DNA from: Myxococcus stipitatus
Lineage (GTDB): Bacteria > Myxococcota > Myxococcia > Myxococcales > Myxococcaceae
Assembly (NCBI RefSeq): GCF_021412625.1
Contig: NZ_JAKCFI010000004.1
Span: forward strand, 558,001-622,000
Length of the DNA stretch: 64,000 nt
Direction of reading: 5' to 3'
The stretch's first letter is position 1; every line of letters starts with the position of its first letter. The position numbers were made by a program, and so were the translations under genes. This document shows, in pieces, positions 16,343 through 24,270 of the stretch. The notes under the pieces were generated by a model. It saw only the letters and a program-made list of their open reading frames with translations, searched no databases and was not told the DNA's origin.

Positions 16343-16588
16343 TTGCCCGAGGCAAGGGACGTCGAGGTTCGCGCGGTGGAGGGCAAGCCCTCCAGCCCCG
16401 TGGTCGTGCTCGCGATGCCGGAGAGTCCCTTCGCCCTGCGCGTGAACGGCCAGTCCGAGCGGATGAACCTGCTCCCGAATGGCCGGCACACCGTGTCCGG
16501 AGCCGCGGAGCTCTGGTTCACCTTGCCGCGTTGGAAGGATGACGGCGAGGTGGAGCTGGAGATCCGGGTCGAGTTGCTCCCGCGGTGA
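16343..16588 (+). CDS. Small hypothetical protein, start uncertain
   Basis: An open frame of about 80 residues reads into a plausible beta-rich globular sequence (FALRVNGQSERMNLLPNGRHTV, then ELWFTLPRW and EVELEIRVELLPR). No ATG is in frame. The frame stays open leftward into the UvrA-like gene, so a TTG at 16343 or 16298 has to serve as the start. No family is recognised. The rest of the 426-base interval 16215-16640 contains only the terminator-like hairpin. Confidence 0.35.
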   Translation: MPEARDVEVRAVEGKPSSPVVVLAMPESPFALRVNGQSERMNLLPNGRHTVSGAAELWFTLPRWKDDGEVELEIRVELLPR

Positions 16589-16640
16589 AGGCCTGTCGCG
16601 CCGTGCCCCGTCGACCGTCGGGCGCCCTATACTCCCCGGG

Positions 16641-17210
16641 ATGTCGGTTCGCCCCTGCCCCTCCTGCCACGTCCCCATGCAGCCGCTCTTCGCGGACCGC
16701 GTTCCGCTCGACCGGTGTTTCGCCTGCAAGGCGATGTGGTTCGACGCCGGGGAGCTGGGCGTCGTCGCGGGCTCCCAGGGCACGCTGGAGATGACGCGGG
16801 AGCAGCCCGCCGCGAGGTGCCCTGGCTGCCAGGGGATGTTGTGGTTCGCGCGGCTCGGGGCCTGTGAGCTGCTGGCCTGCATCGACTGTGGCGGCAACTA
16901 CGTGGCGGACGCCCAGTTCGCCCGCGCCACGCGAGAGGGCGCCGCGCGCAAGGAGCTCCCCCGGCTGGAGTTCGTCTGCGTGGGCTGCAAGGACCGCTAC
17001 GCGCTCACCCAGTGTCAGCGCGTCGCTCCCGGCCTCGCGTGTGGCCGCTGCGCCGAGCGGTTTCCTCCCCCGTCCGTCACGCCTCCGCGCGCACGGGAGG
17101 CGTCGGGCTCGCGGTCGGCGCCTCCCCCGAAGTCGACGACGCGCTCGACGAACGACGACGACCCCTGGGACTGGTGGCACTTCGTCGAGGACCTCTTCGA
17201 CTCGCTCTGA
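16641..17210 (+). CDS. Zinc-ribbon (TFIIB-type zinc finger) protein
   Basis: A 189-residue protein. The N-terminal CPSCHVPM...DRCFACKAMWFDAGEL matches the zf-TFIIB zinc-ribbon family, a CxxC-x18-20-CxxC pattern followed by the typical WFD(A/R)GEL. Two further CxxC pairs (CPGC/CIDCGGNYV and CVGC/CGRC) suggest a second and third ribbon. The C-terminal 50 residues are Pro/Ser/Arg-rich and end in an acidic-aromatic DDDPWDWWHFVEDLF tail that may bind a partner. Function is unknown; such proteins are common and mostly uncharacterised in myxobacteria. It ends two bases before the convergent AraC gene. Confidence 0.75.
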   Translation: MSVRPCPSCHVPMQPLFADRVPLDRCFACKAMWFDAGELGVVAGSQGTLEMTREQPAARCPGCQGMLWFARLGACELLACIDCGGNYVADAQFARATREGAARKELPRLEFVCVGCKDRYALTQCQRVAPGLACGRCAERFPPPSVTPPRAREASGSRSAPPPKSTTRSTNDDDPWDWWHFVEDLFDSL

Positions 17211-17212
17211 CC

Positions 17213-18019
17213 TCAAGGGCGAGGGGTGGCCAGCGCCGAGGGTGGACAGCCGAACTCGCGCCGGAAGGCGTGGGTGAAGTGGCTGTGGGAGGAGAAGCCC
17301 ATTTCGAGCGCGACGTCGGTGAGGCGGCCCGACGCGTGCTCCAGCTCGAAGAGGGCGGCGCGAAGTCTCAGCCGGTTGAGGTGCGCGTGCATCGTCTCGC
17401 CCGTCACCGCGCGGAAGACCCTGCTGGCGTGGAAGGGGGATGTCCGTGTCGCCGCCGCCAGCGCGCTCACCGTCAGCCGCTCCGTGAAGGACGTGGCCAT
17501 GACGTGCTGGAGCTCCTCGGTGAGCTGGCGCCACGCGGGGGAGATGGCTCGCGGGCCGCGTGGCGGGGCGCGGCCCTCCGCGTGGAGATGGTGGACCAGC
17601 GCCAGTGCCGTCTCCTCCCGGGCGAGCGGGTCGAGGGCGCGAAGCAGCTGGAAGTGCAGGCGCGCGGCGCTGGCGGACACGTGACGCGTGCGAGGGGCCT
17701 CCCGGGAGGCGCACTCCTCCGCCAGGGCGCCCCGGAGCAGGAGCAGGGTGCCGCGCTGAGGCCTCTGCGAGGCGGCCTCCATCCAGTACTCGTTGCCCGG
17801 CGTGTTGACGGCGGCGGTGGTCGGGTCCACCACGCTGCGCTGGCGGCCGTGCGTGCGCAGGTGGCTGCCGGTCTGGAGCAGGTCCAGCTCGTGATAGCGG
17901 GCCTGCTCACGCCACCGGGCGGCGGCGTGTCCGCCCGCGCATGCCCATTCGCCCACCAGCAGCTCGGGCGTCGTGACGAGCGGACGGAGCGGGCACGGTG
18001 GCTCCCAGTCCTGGTTCAT
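17213..18019 (-). CDS. AraC-family transcriptional regulator
   Basis: A 268-residue protein. The C-terminal 100 residues form two helix-turn-helix motifs of the AraC type (LTVSALAAATRTSPFHASRVF and LTDVALEMGFSSHSHFTHAF, followed by FGCPPSAL). The N-terminal part looks like a cupin-type sensor with a WMEAAS-type segment but no recognisable ligand motif. It probably regulates itself or the lipoprotein gene just upstream, which lies on the same strand 22 bases away. The effector is unknown. Confidence 0.88.
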   Translation of the reverse strand: MNQDWEPPCPLRPLVTTPELLVGEWACAGGHAAARWREQARYHELDLLQTGSHLRTHGRQRSVVDPTTAAVNTPGNEYWMEAASQRPQRGTLLLLRGALAEECASREAPRTRHVSASAARLHFQLLRALDPLAREETALALVHHLHAEGRAPPRGPRAISPAWRQLTEELQHVMATSFTERLTVSALAAATRTSPFHASRVFRAVTGETMHAHLNRLRLRAALFELEHASGRLTDVALEMGFSSHSHFTHAFRREFGCPPSALATPRP

Positions 18020-18041
18020 CCCGCGAGGATGGCGGACGGGC

Positions 18042-18578
18042 TCACGGACGGGAAGCGGGCAATAGCTCGGAGGGAATCGGGTGCGCCGCGTCCTCGGTCT
18101 GCCAGACCACGCTGGTGACCCACCACCGCGTGCCGTCGAAGTAGAGCTGGAGGTAGTTGACGCCCCGGCCGGGTGTGCCCTCGCCCGGGCCGCTGCGCGA
18201 TTCGTAGGTGGACTGCACGTGCGCGATGTCGCCGTAGCGCCGCACCGTCCGGTGGACCTCCCACTCCCGGAAGCCCGCGCGGAGCAGCGGCTCCGTGGCC
18301 GCCGCGAAGCGAGCGTGGTCGAACACCTCTACTTCCTTGCCAATGGCCACGAAGTGGATCCACGGGCTGTACAGCGTCCTGTCCCGGGCCCACTGGCGAG
18401 GGGCCTCCGGCGCGACGTTGACCACTTCGTAGAAGGCCCGCATCACCCCGTCGATGGTGGAGACGTCCTCGGGGCGCGCGGCGACGGCACCGGAGGGGGT
18501 GGCCGGGTCGTCGCGCGGGGGCGCGTGGGTGCAGCCGGAGGCGAGCAGCAGCAGGCAGGAGACGAGGTGCGTTCTCAT
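18042..18578 (-). CDS. Lipoprotein with NTF2/SnoaL-like domain
   Basis: A 178-residue protein. The signal peptide ends in a lipobox LASGC with the lipidated cysteine at residue 16. The mature part shows a DUF4440/SnoaL-like cone fold pattern: an N-terminal helix (TIDGVMRAFYEVVN), a WIHFVAIGKEVEVFDH stretch, and paired strands ending in YLQLYFDGTRWWVTSVVWQ. Such domains bind small hydrophobic ligands or act as ancillary domains. The substrate is unknown. It may be co-transcribed with the AraC gene downstream. Confidence 0.75.
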   Translation of the reverse strand: MRTHLVSCLLLLASGCTHAPPRDDPATPSGAVAARPEDVSTIDGVMRAFYEVVNVAPEAPRQWARDRTLYSPWIHFVAIGKEVEVFDHARFAAATEPLLRAGFREWEVHRTVRRYGDIAHVQSTYESRSGPGEGTPGRGVNYLQLYFDGTRWWVTSVVWQTEDAAHPIPSELLPASRP

Positions 18579-18635
18579 GCCCGCAACATGGAGAGGGCCG
18601 CGCGCGGGCCGCTATCAGGATCTTGCGCGCCCGAA

Positions 18636-19733
18636 TCAGAAGTTCGGGTTCATGGGCGCTCGCTGGGGGTTCCACAGGTTGATGCTGAGCGCGCCGCGCG
18701 GATGGTACCGCCACGCCCACGGGTCGAAGCCCTCCGGCGCCGCCCAGCCATAGGGTTCGATGTTGCTCGTCATGGGCGGGTGGTCCTTGCGTGGAATGTC
18801 GTAGTCGCGACGGTACTCCGCGGCGGTGTTCGTCAGGCGTGTCACGGCCAGGTGCAGGTGGGGGCCGCTCGAGCATCCCGAGCTGCCGACATAGCCGATG
18901 ACCTGTCCCTTCCTGACGCGCTGCCCGGTCACGACGACGTAGGCATGGAAGTGGGCGTAGTAGCTCACGAACCGCTCCTCGTATTCGCCTGAGCCGACGG
19001 TGTGCTGGAGGTAGACCTCCTTCTGGACGGGGGAGTCGCAGGGCACCAGCCGGTCCCTGGCGCGCATGACGATGCCGTCCGCCACGGCGAGGATGGGTGT
19101 GCCCAGGCGCATTCCCCAGTCATGGCCGTCGTGGTTGTCGACGGCATTCCTGTTCGACTGGTCGCGGCCCAGGTGGTCCACGATGGTCGCCTGGGCCGAG
19201 CCCGACTGGCCGTAGTCGGCGACCTCGAGCGGGATTCCCTGCGCGAAGTCGAAGCCGGTGCCGTGGGACAGCTTCGGCGCGTTCGTTGGGAAGGGCGCAT
19301 CGAAGATGGGCAGCGCGTCCGGAGCCGCGGTGAACACGCACCCCTTGAAGTCGTACTCCTTGGCCTTGTCGAAGGCGATGCGCAGGGGCGTGGCGCCCAC
19401 CCCCTTCCAGATGCCGACGCCCCCCTCGCACCGCATGACCACGTTGTTCATGCCCTCGGCGGAGTAGAGACCGGCGCGCGCGACGCTGCCTCCGGGAGAC
19501 TGGCTCCGGAGGTTCCCGCAGGGGTCCGAACCCGTGGAGGGCTCCCAGGCCAGCGCCCACGCGTTGTCGGGCCAGGTCATGCTGCAGTAATGCCCCATCC
19601 CCGGCGGAACGCGGATGCCCTCGGTGGTCTCGTCGGGGGCGGCCTCCTGACGCGCGCCCCTCTCGGTGCGACAGGCTTGGAGGACCGCGACGAGCACCAC
19701 GCTGATGCAGAGCTTCGACAGGGTTGGGCACAT
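18636..19733 (-). CDS. M23-family metallopeptidase lipoprotein
   Basis: A 365-residue protein beginning MCPTLSKLC, with a lipobox LQAC (Cys21), so it is predicted to be membrane-anchored in the envelope. The C-terminal half is a LytM/M23 domain: an HDGHDWGMRLGTPILAV region with the first zinc ligands, and SGPHLHLAV carrying the HxH motif. M23 enzymes cleave peptidoglycan cross-bridges; some are inactive regulators. The middle contains a fairly large beta-rich segment not assigned to a family. An upstream in-frame start at 19772 would add 13 residues before the signal peptide and is less likely. Confidence 0.85.
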   Translation of the reverse strand: MCPTLSKLCISVVLVAVLQACRTERGARQEAAPDETTEGIRVPPGMGHYCSMTWPDNAWALAWEPSTGSDPCGNLRSQSPGGSVARAGLYSAEGMNNVVMRCEGGVGIWKGVGATPLRIAFDKAKEYDFKGCVFTAAPDALPIFDAPFPTNAPKLSHGTGFDFAQGIPLEVADYGQSGSAQATIVDHLGRDQSNRNAVDNHDGHDWGMRLGTPILAVADGIVMRARDRLVPCDSPVQKEVYLQHTVGSGEYEERFVSYYAHFHAYVVVTGQRVRKGQVIGYVGSSGCSSGPHLHLAVTRLTNTAAEYRRDYDIPRKDHPPMTSNIEPYGWAAPEGFDPWAWRYHPRGALSINLWNPQRAPMNPNF

Positions 19734-19835
19734 GGTGCGGACACCCTTCGCGGGTTCCGCCGCGACTGCCAAGCCTCGTGGCGAGCGAGGCGGTGACGCG
19801 GAGCCGTCGCGAAAGTGTCAACCCCACGCCTAGCG

Positions 19836-20798
19836 TCACACCGAGGATGGCTTGTCGCGTCCCCGCGTCCCGGTGGTGGCCGCGCCGCGCTTGCCCGTTC
19901 CCCAGGGCTCCGGCATCGCGCGCACCGTCTCCACGATGAAGGACTTCAGCGCGCGCGCCGCCGCGGTGAGATAGCCCTCGCCCCGGTGGACCAGCGCCAC
20001 CTGGCGCTTCAGCCCGCTCCTCACCAGGGGCACGGCGTCGAACCGGTAGGACGGGTGCTTGCGCGCCATCAGCTCCGGGACGAGCGCGATGCCCAGGCCC
20101 TGCTCCACCATGCGGCGCATCGCCTCCGCGTTGTCCGTCTCCAGCACGACCCTGGGCGTCACCCCGCGCGCCTCGCACGCCGCCTCCAGCGCGCGCGTGC
20201 CGCTCATGCTGGGGATGACCACCCACGCCTCCTCCACCACGTCCGCCAGCGCCACCGGCCCGCCCGCCTTCGTCAGCCGGTGGCCGCGAGGCACCGCCAG
20301 CATCAACGGCTCCTCCCACAGCTTCTGCGTCACCAGGTCCGCGTGGCGCACCGGCAGCGACACGATGGCCAGGTCCAGCGTGCCGCGGGCCACGGCCTCC
20401 TCCAGCGTCGCCGCCATGCCCTCGCTCAGCCGGGGGCGCACCTCCGGGTACTCCTTGGCGAAGGAGGGGATGATGTCGGGTAGGAGGTATGCGCCCACCG
20501 TGTGCAACGTGCCGAGCGTCACCTGCCCGCGCGGTGTCCCCGACAGGCGCCCCAATTCGGCGCTGCCGGCGATGAGTGCATCCACGGCGCGGCGCGCGTG
20601 AGGCAGGAAGCGCTCGCCCGCGTCCGTGAGCACCGTGCCCGCGGGCGTGCGGACGAGCAGGCGCGTGCCGAGCTCGGCCTCCAGGGATTGGAGCTGCCGG
20701 GACAGGCCGGACTGGGACAGGCCCAGCCCCTTCGCGGCGGTGGAGAGGCGGCCTTCCTGGGCGACGCGGAGGAAGGCCTGGAGCTGTTCGTGGGTCAT
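19836..20798 (-). CDS. LysR-family transcriptional regulator
   Basis: A 320-residue protein. The N-terminal winged helix-turn-helix (LQAFLRVAQEGRLSTAAKGLGLSQSGLSRQLQSLE) is followed by the two-lobe periplasmic-binding-like effector domain. It is divergently oriented from the MFS efflux gene, with only 70 bases between start codons, the classical arrangement for LysR control of a transporter. A 10-base direct repeat lies in that gap. The inducer is unknown; substrates of the exporter are the obvious candidates. Confidence 0.92.
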   Translation of the reverse strand: MTHEQLQAFLRVAQEGRLSTAAKGLGLSQSGLSRQLQSLEAELGTRLLVRTPAGTVLTDAGERFLPHARRAVDALIAGSAELGRLSGTPRGQVTLGTLHTVGAYLLPDIIPSFAKEYPEVRPRLSEGMAATLEEAVARGTLDLAIVSLPVRHADLVTQKLWEEPLMLAVPRGHRLTKAGGPVALADVVEEAWVVIPSMSGTRALEAACEARGVTPRVVLETDNAEAMRRMVEQGLGIALVPELMARKHPSYRFDAVPLVRSGLKRQVALVHRGEGYLTAAARALKSFIVETVRAMPEPWGTGKRGAATTGTRGRDKPSSV

Positions 20799-20828
20799 GC
20801 GGAACTCGCAAGAAGTCTATGCGGAACT
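20797..20828. promoter_or_regulatory. Direct-repeat candidate operator for the LysR/MFS pair
   Basis: ATGCGGAACT occurs at 20797-20806 and again at 20819-20828, 22 bases apart (two helical turns), extending to ATGCGGAACTyGC in both copies. The first copy overlaps the lysR start codon, so occupancy there could also repress lysR itself. Confidence 0.45.
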
Positions 20829-20868
20829 TGCGGTTTTCGCATGGGCACCATCCGGTTACACGTGGGCG

Positions 20869-22236
20869 ATGGACGGAAGCGGCGTGACGGTGGAACCGGT
20901 GGCGTCGACCCAGCCCGGAGCGGCTCGGCGGATGGCCACGGGGGCGGTGCTGCTGGCCCTGGTGGTCAGCGCCTTCGAGGGCACGGTGGTGACCAGCGCC
21001 ATGCCCACCATCACCCGCGAGCTGGGCGGACAGCACCTCTACTCGTGGGTTTTCTCCGCCTTCCTCTTCGCGTCCACCGTGGGCGTGCTCATCTCCGGCA
21101 AGCTGGCGGACCGGCTGGGCCGCAAGCCGGTGTTCTTCGCCGGCATGGGGTTGTTCCTGGTGGGCTCCGCGCTGTGCGGGCTCGCCGACTCCGTGCAGGG
21201 GCTCATCGCCTTCCGCGTGTTGCAGGGGCTGGGCGCGGGCGCGCTCCAACCCACCACGCTCACCATCAGCGCGGACCTCTACACCCTGCGGGAGCGCGCC
21301 GCGGTGCAGGGGCTCTTCACCGGCGCCTGGGGCGCGGGCAACGCGGTGGGGCCGCTCATCGGCGGCTGGCTGGTGATGCACGCCTCGTGGCGGTGGGTGT
21401 TCCTCGTCAACGTGCCGGTGGGGCTCTTCGCGGCCCTGCTGCTCTACTTCTCCTACCGCGACCCGCCGCGCCGCGCGGACGTGCGGTTGGATCGCTGGGG
21501 CCCCGCGCTCGCTGGCGGCTCGGCCGCGCTGCTGCTGTTCTCGCTGGAGCCGGGGCAGGTGGGGCTGCGGTGGGCGTGTCTCGCGGGCGCGGTCGCCCTG
21601 GGGACGGCGCTGGTGCGTCAGCAGCGCGGCTCGACGGCGCCGCTCCTTCCCATGGAGCTGCTGACGGACCGGACCGTGCTGTGCGGCGTCGCGGGAGGCA
21701 TCGCCGGTGGCGCGCTGCTCTACAGCATGGCCGCGTGGGTGCCGCTGTGGATGACGGAGAAGGGGGGACAGACGCCCATCGTCGCGGGCGTGGCGCTGCT
21801 GCCCATGCTGCTGGGCTGGTCCGTGGGGTCGTCGTTCGGCGTGAAGCTGTTGGTTCGCGGCGGGATGCGGCTGAGCGCGGGCGTGGGCTTCGCCGTGGCG
21901 GCGACGGGGGCGGGGCTGCTGGCGCTCACGGCCGCGCTGGAGCTGGGCACGCTCGCCGCGCTGGCCTCGCTGGCGGTGCTGGGCATGGGCCTGGGGCCGG
22001 CCGCGAGCACGTCGCTCATCGGTCCCCAGTCGCGCGCGCCCTGGCATCACCGGGGCATCGTCACCAGCAGCCTCTATGCGACGCGGCTGTTGGGGGGCTC
22101 GCTCACGGTGGCCGCCCTGGCCCTGGCGCGAGGCCACTTCGCCGCGCAGTTCGCCCTGGCCGGCTCGCTGGCCGCCGTGGTGGCGCTGGGCCTGTTCCTG
22201 CTGGCTCCCGGGAAGGCCGCCCTGACGGAGTCCTGA
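20869..22236 (+). CDS. MFS efflux transporter, DHA2 (EmrB/QacA) type
   Basis: A 455-residue membrane protein with 12-14 hydrophobic segments. The family signatures are visible: EGTVVTSAMPTITRELGG in the first helix region (motif D1-like), the cytoplasmic loop GKLADRLGRKPVF (motif A), RVLQGLGAGALQPTT (motif B) and GAWGAGNAVGPLIGGWL (motif C, antiporter). These transporters export drugs or metabolites using the proton gradient. The ATG at 20869 is chosen because upstream in-frame codons would reach into the lysR gene on the other strand. Confidence 0.9.
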   Translation: MDGSGVTVEPVASTQPGAARRMATGAVLLALVVSAFEGTVVTSAMPTITRELGGQHLYSWVFSAFLFASTVGVLISGKLADRLGRKPVFFAGMGLFLVGSALCGLADSVQGLIAFRVLQGLGAGALQPTTLTISADLYTLRERAAVQGLFTGAWGAGNAVGPLIGGWLVMHASWRWVFLVNVPVGLFAALLLYFSYRDPPRRADVRLDRWGPALAGGSAALLLFSLEPGQVGLRWACLAGAVALGTALVRQQRGSTAPLLPMELLTDRTVLCGVAGGIAGGALLYSMAAWVPLWMTEKGGQTPIVAGVALLPMLLGWSVGSSFGVKLLVRGGMRLSAGVGFAVAATGAGLLALTAALELGTLAALASLAVLGMGLGPAASTSLIGPQSRAPWHHRGIVTSSLYATRLLGGSLTVAALALARGHFAAQFALAGSLAAVVALGLFLLAPGKAALTES

Positions 22237-22495
22237 GCGCCGCCCCGCCGTGCAGCCAGGTCGTCGGTGTGTGCGCGACGTTGCACACCCGCCCCGGCGC
22301 GAGCGGCGACAACCCCGCGAGACCTCGGGCGCCAGGAGACTGGCCGTCGAGATGCAAGCGCGCGTGCCCCACACGCCATTCACGGACGTGGGAGGGGCAC
22401 GATGGCCGAGACGAAGACGAGGGCGGAGCGCCCGCCAGGGATTGCCACGGCGCGAGGCGCGGGCACGGGACGTCGCGCCTCCGGGAGGTCGTGAG

Positions 22496-23164
22496 ATGAC
22501 CTCCCTGCTGCCCGGGCTGGGGACGCTGTGGCTGGCGGCGGCGCCCGTGCCCTGCTGGTCGCTGGTGGACGACACGCCGGGCTGGAAACGCGTGGTGCTC
22601 CCCGCGGAGGCCCCCGCGCTCGCGGCCCCCGGGGACTTCGAGCAGTTCCGGTCGGGGGAGCCGGTGCTCCTGCGGGAGGTGCGCCTCCACGACGACGTGG
22701 GCAGCACGCACGAGCGCCCCGGCCGCATGGCGTACACGTTCCAGGTCGCGCCCGGGACGACGCGCCTGGAGGTGGGCTTCAAGGAGTCGCTGCAAGGGGC
22801 GAAGGTGGACGCCACGGCCTTCGCGGGGGAGACGGCGCTGACGCTGCTGGACGAGGTCCGCGTGCCCGGCGAGCGGCTCGCGCTGGAGTGGAAGAGCGAG
22901 ACGGTGGACCGCGTGGTGGTGACGGTGCGCTACCACTTGAGAGGGCGTCCGGTGGTGGCCTCGTGGGCGACGAGCCGACGAATCCGGCCCGAGCGCGACC
23001 CGTCGCTCCCGGAGGGATTCCGGCTCCCGCGCTCGCTCTACTTCCTCCACCCGGGGGGCCCCGGCGCCGTCCTGTTGTGCCAGCGGCCGGGGCTGGACCT
23101 GCGCGTGTCGAGACCGCCCACGGCCCGGACGCCGCTGGTCACCGTCTCGCTGCCACCTCGCTGA
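22496..23164 (+). CDS. Hypothetical exported protein
   Basis: A 222-residue protein with a short hydrophobic N-terminus (LLPGLGTLWLAAAPVPC) that looks like a signal peptide. The rest is beta-rich (for example YTFQVAPGTTRLEVGFKE and RVVVTVRYHLRGRPVVASW) with no family recognised. The last 26 bases overlap the end of the kinase gene on the opposite strand. The 259-base gap before it holds a weak GTGTGC/GCACAC hairpin (22269-22288) just after the MFS stop and nothing else recognised. Confidence 0.6.
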   Translation: MTSLLPGLGTLWLAAAPVPCWSLVDDTPGWKRVVLPAEAPALAAPGDFEQFRSGEPVLLREVRLHDDVGSTHERPGRMAYTFQVAPGTTRLEVGFKESLQGAKVDATAFAGETALTLLDEVRVPGERLALEWKSETVDRVVVTVRYHLRGRPVVASWATSRRIRPERDPSLPEGFRLPRSLYFLHPGGPGAVLLCQRPGLDLRVSRPPTARTPLVTVSLPPR

Positions 23165-24230
23165 GGGCGAAGGGCCACAGCTTCGAGAGCGCGGAGCGCA
23201 GCTCCCCCGCGCTCGCGTAGCGGTGCTCCGGCTGCTTCTCCATCAGCTTCAGGATGACGCGCTCGAAGGGCTCGGGGAGGCCGGGGCGGAGCGTGCGGGG
23301 CGGCACGGGCGGCTGCTGCACGTGCAGGAACATCAGCGGCACCGGGTCGGTGTGGCGGAACGGGAGCTGGCCCGTGCACAGCTCGTAGGCCACCACGCCC
23401 AGGGCGTACAGGTCCGTCGCGGGGGACAGGGGCGGGCTGCCCATGACCTGCTCGGGGGCCATGTACTCCGGCGTGCCGAGCACCGCGCCCTGCGTGGTCG
23501 TCCCCGCGACGTGGGTGCTCTTGGCCAGGCCGAAGTCCATCAGCTTGAGCACGCCCGTCCGGGTGATGAAGAGGTTGGCGGGCTTGACGTCCCGGTGCAG
23601 CACGCCGCGCCCGTGCGCGTGCTCCAGCGCGACGGCGGCGTGGGTCAGCCAGCGCAGCGCCTCCGCCAGCGTGGGCCTGCGCTCCAGCATCCGCTGGCGC
23701 AGGTCCATCCCCTCCAGGAACTCGACGGTGAGGAAGTGGCGGTCGCCGTCCAGGCCCACGTCGAAGACGCGCAGGATGTTGACGTGCTCCAGCGCCCGGG
23801 CGTGCTCCACCTCCTGGCGGAAGCGCGCCACCGTGCTCGGCTCCGCGTGGGGCGTGGCCAGCACCTTGAGGGCCACGCGCAACCCCAGCAGCAGGTCGGT
23901 GGCCTCGTACACCGTCGAGCTGCCCCCGGCGCCCAGCCAGCGCTCCACGCGGTAGCGCGCGGCCACGAGCTGTCCGGGGACGAGCCCCCGCGCCTGGGAG
24001 GAGGGCGGGCCAGGGGTGACGATGCCCTGGAGCAGCGTCCCATGGGGCGACACGGGAGTCACCGGGCGCAGCGTGTCCGCCAGGGACACGGCCGGCGGTG
24101 GCGTCACCGGCGCGGGTCCCCAGGGGTGGTCATCGTGCGCGGCGGGGTGTTGCGGCGCCTCCCGCGTCCTGGGCTCCGGTGGCGTGCCCAGGTACATCAC
24201 TCCACCGGAGTCTTCTTCCGTCGAAGCCAC
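23139..24230 (-). CDS. Hanks-type Ser/Thr protein kinase
   Basis: A 363-residue kinase. After a Pro-rich leader of about 90 residues come the glycine loop LGAGGSSTVYEATD (from 99), the catalytic lysine K122 in VALKVL, HRDVKPANL with D214, DFG at 232-234, GTPEYMAPEQ and DLYALGVVAYELCTGQLPF. There is no transmembrane segment and no C-terminal sensor domain, so it is probably cytosolic. All catalytic residues are present. The start is GTG. Its targets are not evident; it lies downstream of the oxygen-binding MBL protein gene on the same strand. Confidence 0.9.
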   Translation of the reverse strand: MASTEEDSGGVMYLGTPPEPRTREAPQHPAAHDDHPWGPAPVTPPPAVSLADTLRPVTPVSPHGTLLQGIVTPGPPSSQARGLVPGQLVAARYRVERWLGAGGSSTVYEATDLLLGLRVALKVLATPHAEPSTVARFRQEVEHARALEHVNILRVFDVGLDGDRHFLTVEFLEGMDLRQRMLERRPTLAEALRWLTHAAVALEHAHGRGVLHRDVKPANLFITRTGVLKLMDFGLAKSTHVAGTTTQGAVLGTPEYMAPEQVMGSPPLSPATDLYALGVVAYELCTGQLPFRHTDPVPLMFLHVQQPPVPPRTLRPGLPEPFERVILKLMEKQPEHRYASAGELRSALSKLWPFALSEVAARR

Positions 24231-24270
24231 CCACTCCCTCCCTCGGTGTCCGTCGGCTCCGCGACGCGCG

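Noticed and set aside
22402-22494. Small open frame of 30 codons ending just before the exported protein gene
   Set aside because: It is very short, Arg/Gly-rich and lacks any recognised motif.
19120-22815. Minus-strand open frame of 1231 codons
   Set aside because: It overlaps the M23, LysR and MFS genes, which have real motifs; its translation is Arg/Gly/Ala-rich and shows no domain.
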